Origin: DATAEG01 sp036258135
GTDB taxonomy: Bacteria; Actinomycetota; Actinomycetes; Mycobacteriales; Jatrophihabitantaceae
Length of the DNA stretch: 5,974 nt
Direction: 5' to 3'
Assembly: GCA_036258135.1 (NCBI GenBank)
Contig: DATAEG010000169.1
Location: 1-5,974, forward strand
In this document: in pieces, positions 5,844-5,974 of the stretch
Layout: the number at the start of each line of letters is the position of its first letter
Numbering within the stretch: position 1 is the first letter of the stretch
Notes under the pieces: model-generated
Told to the model about the DNA's origin: nothing
Databases searched by the model: none
What the model saw: the letters and a program-made list of their open reading frames with translations, nothing else
Program-made: the position numbers and the translations under genes

Positions 5844-5966
5844 GACGGACGTCCGGGTTACCAGGCGTGCACCGTCCGGTCCCGGGCGAACCGGGCGCTG
5901 AGCCGGTCCGTCCCGTCCGAGCCTGCTGCGTGGCTAGGTCGCCGCGTGGGTACCCGGACGTCCGTC
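5844..5966. repeat. 15-bp perfect inverted repeat framing the end of the right-hand gene
   Basis: GACGGACGTCCGGGT at 5844-5858 returns as its exact reverse complement at 5952-5966. Each arm contains the 10-base palindrome CGGACGTCCG (5846-5855 and 5955-5964), so the sites are also direct repeats. The left arm lies in the convergent gap after the Fic-fold gene and touches the stop codon of the minus-strand gene; the right arm lies in that gene's coding frame. It could be a shared transcription end, a protein-binding pair or a small repeat element. Confidence 0.5.
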
Positions 5967-5974
5967 GCGCGTCG
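5858..5974 (-). CDS. C-terminal end of a minus-strand gene (partial), possibly HAD-family hydrolase
   Basis: A minus-strand frame is open from the window edge for 38 codons and ends at TAA (5858-5860). Its tail reads TDRLSARFARDRTVHAW, which has the composition and G/C-ending codons of a real actinobacterial C-terminus. The start lies outside the window. In M. tuberculosis the gene at this place, convergent with Rv3662c and in the same direction as acs, is Rv3661, a SerB-like HAD phosphatase. That identity rests on position only, since no HAD motif is in this fragment. The gap to the Fic-fold gene is 25 bases. A chance open frame remains possible at this length. Confidence 0.45.
   Translation of the reverse strand, partial: RRATDVRVPTRRPSHAAGSDGTDRLSARFARDRTVHAW

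Noticed and set aside
5833..5974. 6C-type or other known structured RNA near the Rv3660-3661 region
   Set aside because: The hallmark runs of six or more cytosines in hairpin loops are absent, and a plausible coding frame runs through most of the block.
1..5974. tRNA, rRNA, CRISPR array or riboswitch
   Set aside because: No cloverleaf with a T-loop motif, no spaced direct repeats of array type, and no recognisable riboswitch core were seen on either strand.

Overview
This is high-GC DNA with short intergenic gaps, GTG starts, and a gene order that points to an actinobacterium (phylum Actinomycetota). I cannot name the genus. From memory, the order matches the Mycobacterium tuberculosis stretch Rv3661 to Rv3670: a minus-strand gene end, a convergent Fic-fold protein (Rv3662c-like), then acs (Rv3667), a two-helix holin-superfamily membrane protein (Rv3669-like) and an epoxide-hydrolase-type alpha/beta hydrolase (Rv3670/ephE-like). 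All orientations agree.

Layout, left to right. Positions 1-88 are short unassigned sequence with a UUCG hairpin. Positions 89-486 (minus) hold the decayed 5' part of an ABC transporter ATPase gene, with an intact Walker A, three frameshifts, and homology that stops inside the LSGGQ signature. Positions 566-720 look like a small non-autonomous transposable element (MITE) that landed on the stop codon of the next gene and recreated it. Positions 720-2108 (minus) form a probable two-gene operon, holin-like protein then hydrolase. Positions 2109-2353 carry a second, larger inverted-repeat structure and a short hairpin. Positions 2354-5018 (minus) form an acetate module: acs followed 52 bases later by a GPR1/FUN34/YaaH-type acetate uptake transporter. 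A 100-base divergent promoter region separates acs from the plus-strand Fic-fold gene (5119-5832). The window closes with the tail of a minus-strand gene, framed by a 15-base perfect inverted repeat.

Functionally, the transporter would bring acetate in and Acs would activate it to acetyl-CoA. The hydrolase and holin-like protein belong to the conserved neighbourhood but have no clear metabolic link to acetate. I found no evidence for a new multi-gene system. The most unusual parts are the small mobile or repeat elements at gene boundaries, the degenerate Fic protein, and the abrupt end of the ABC ATPase homology.
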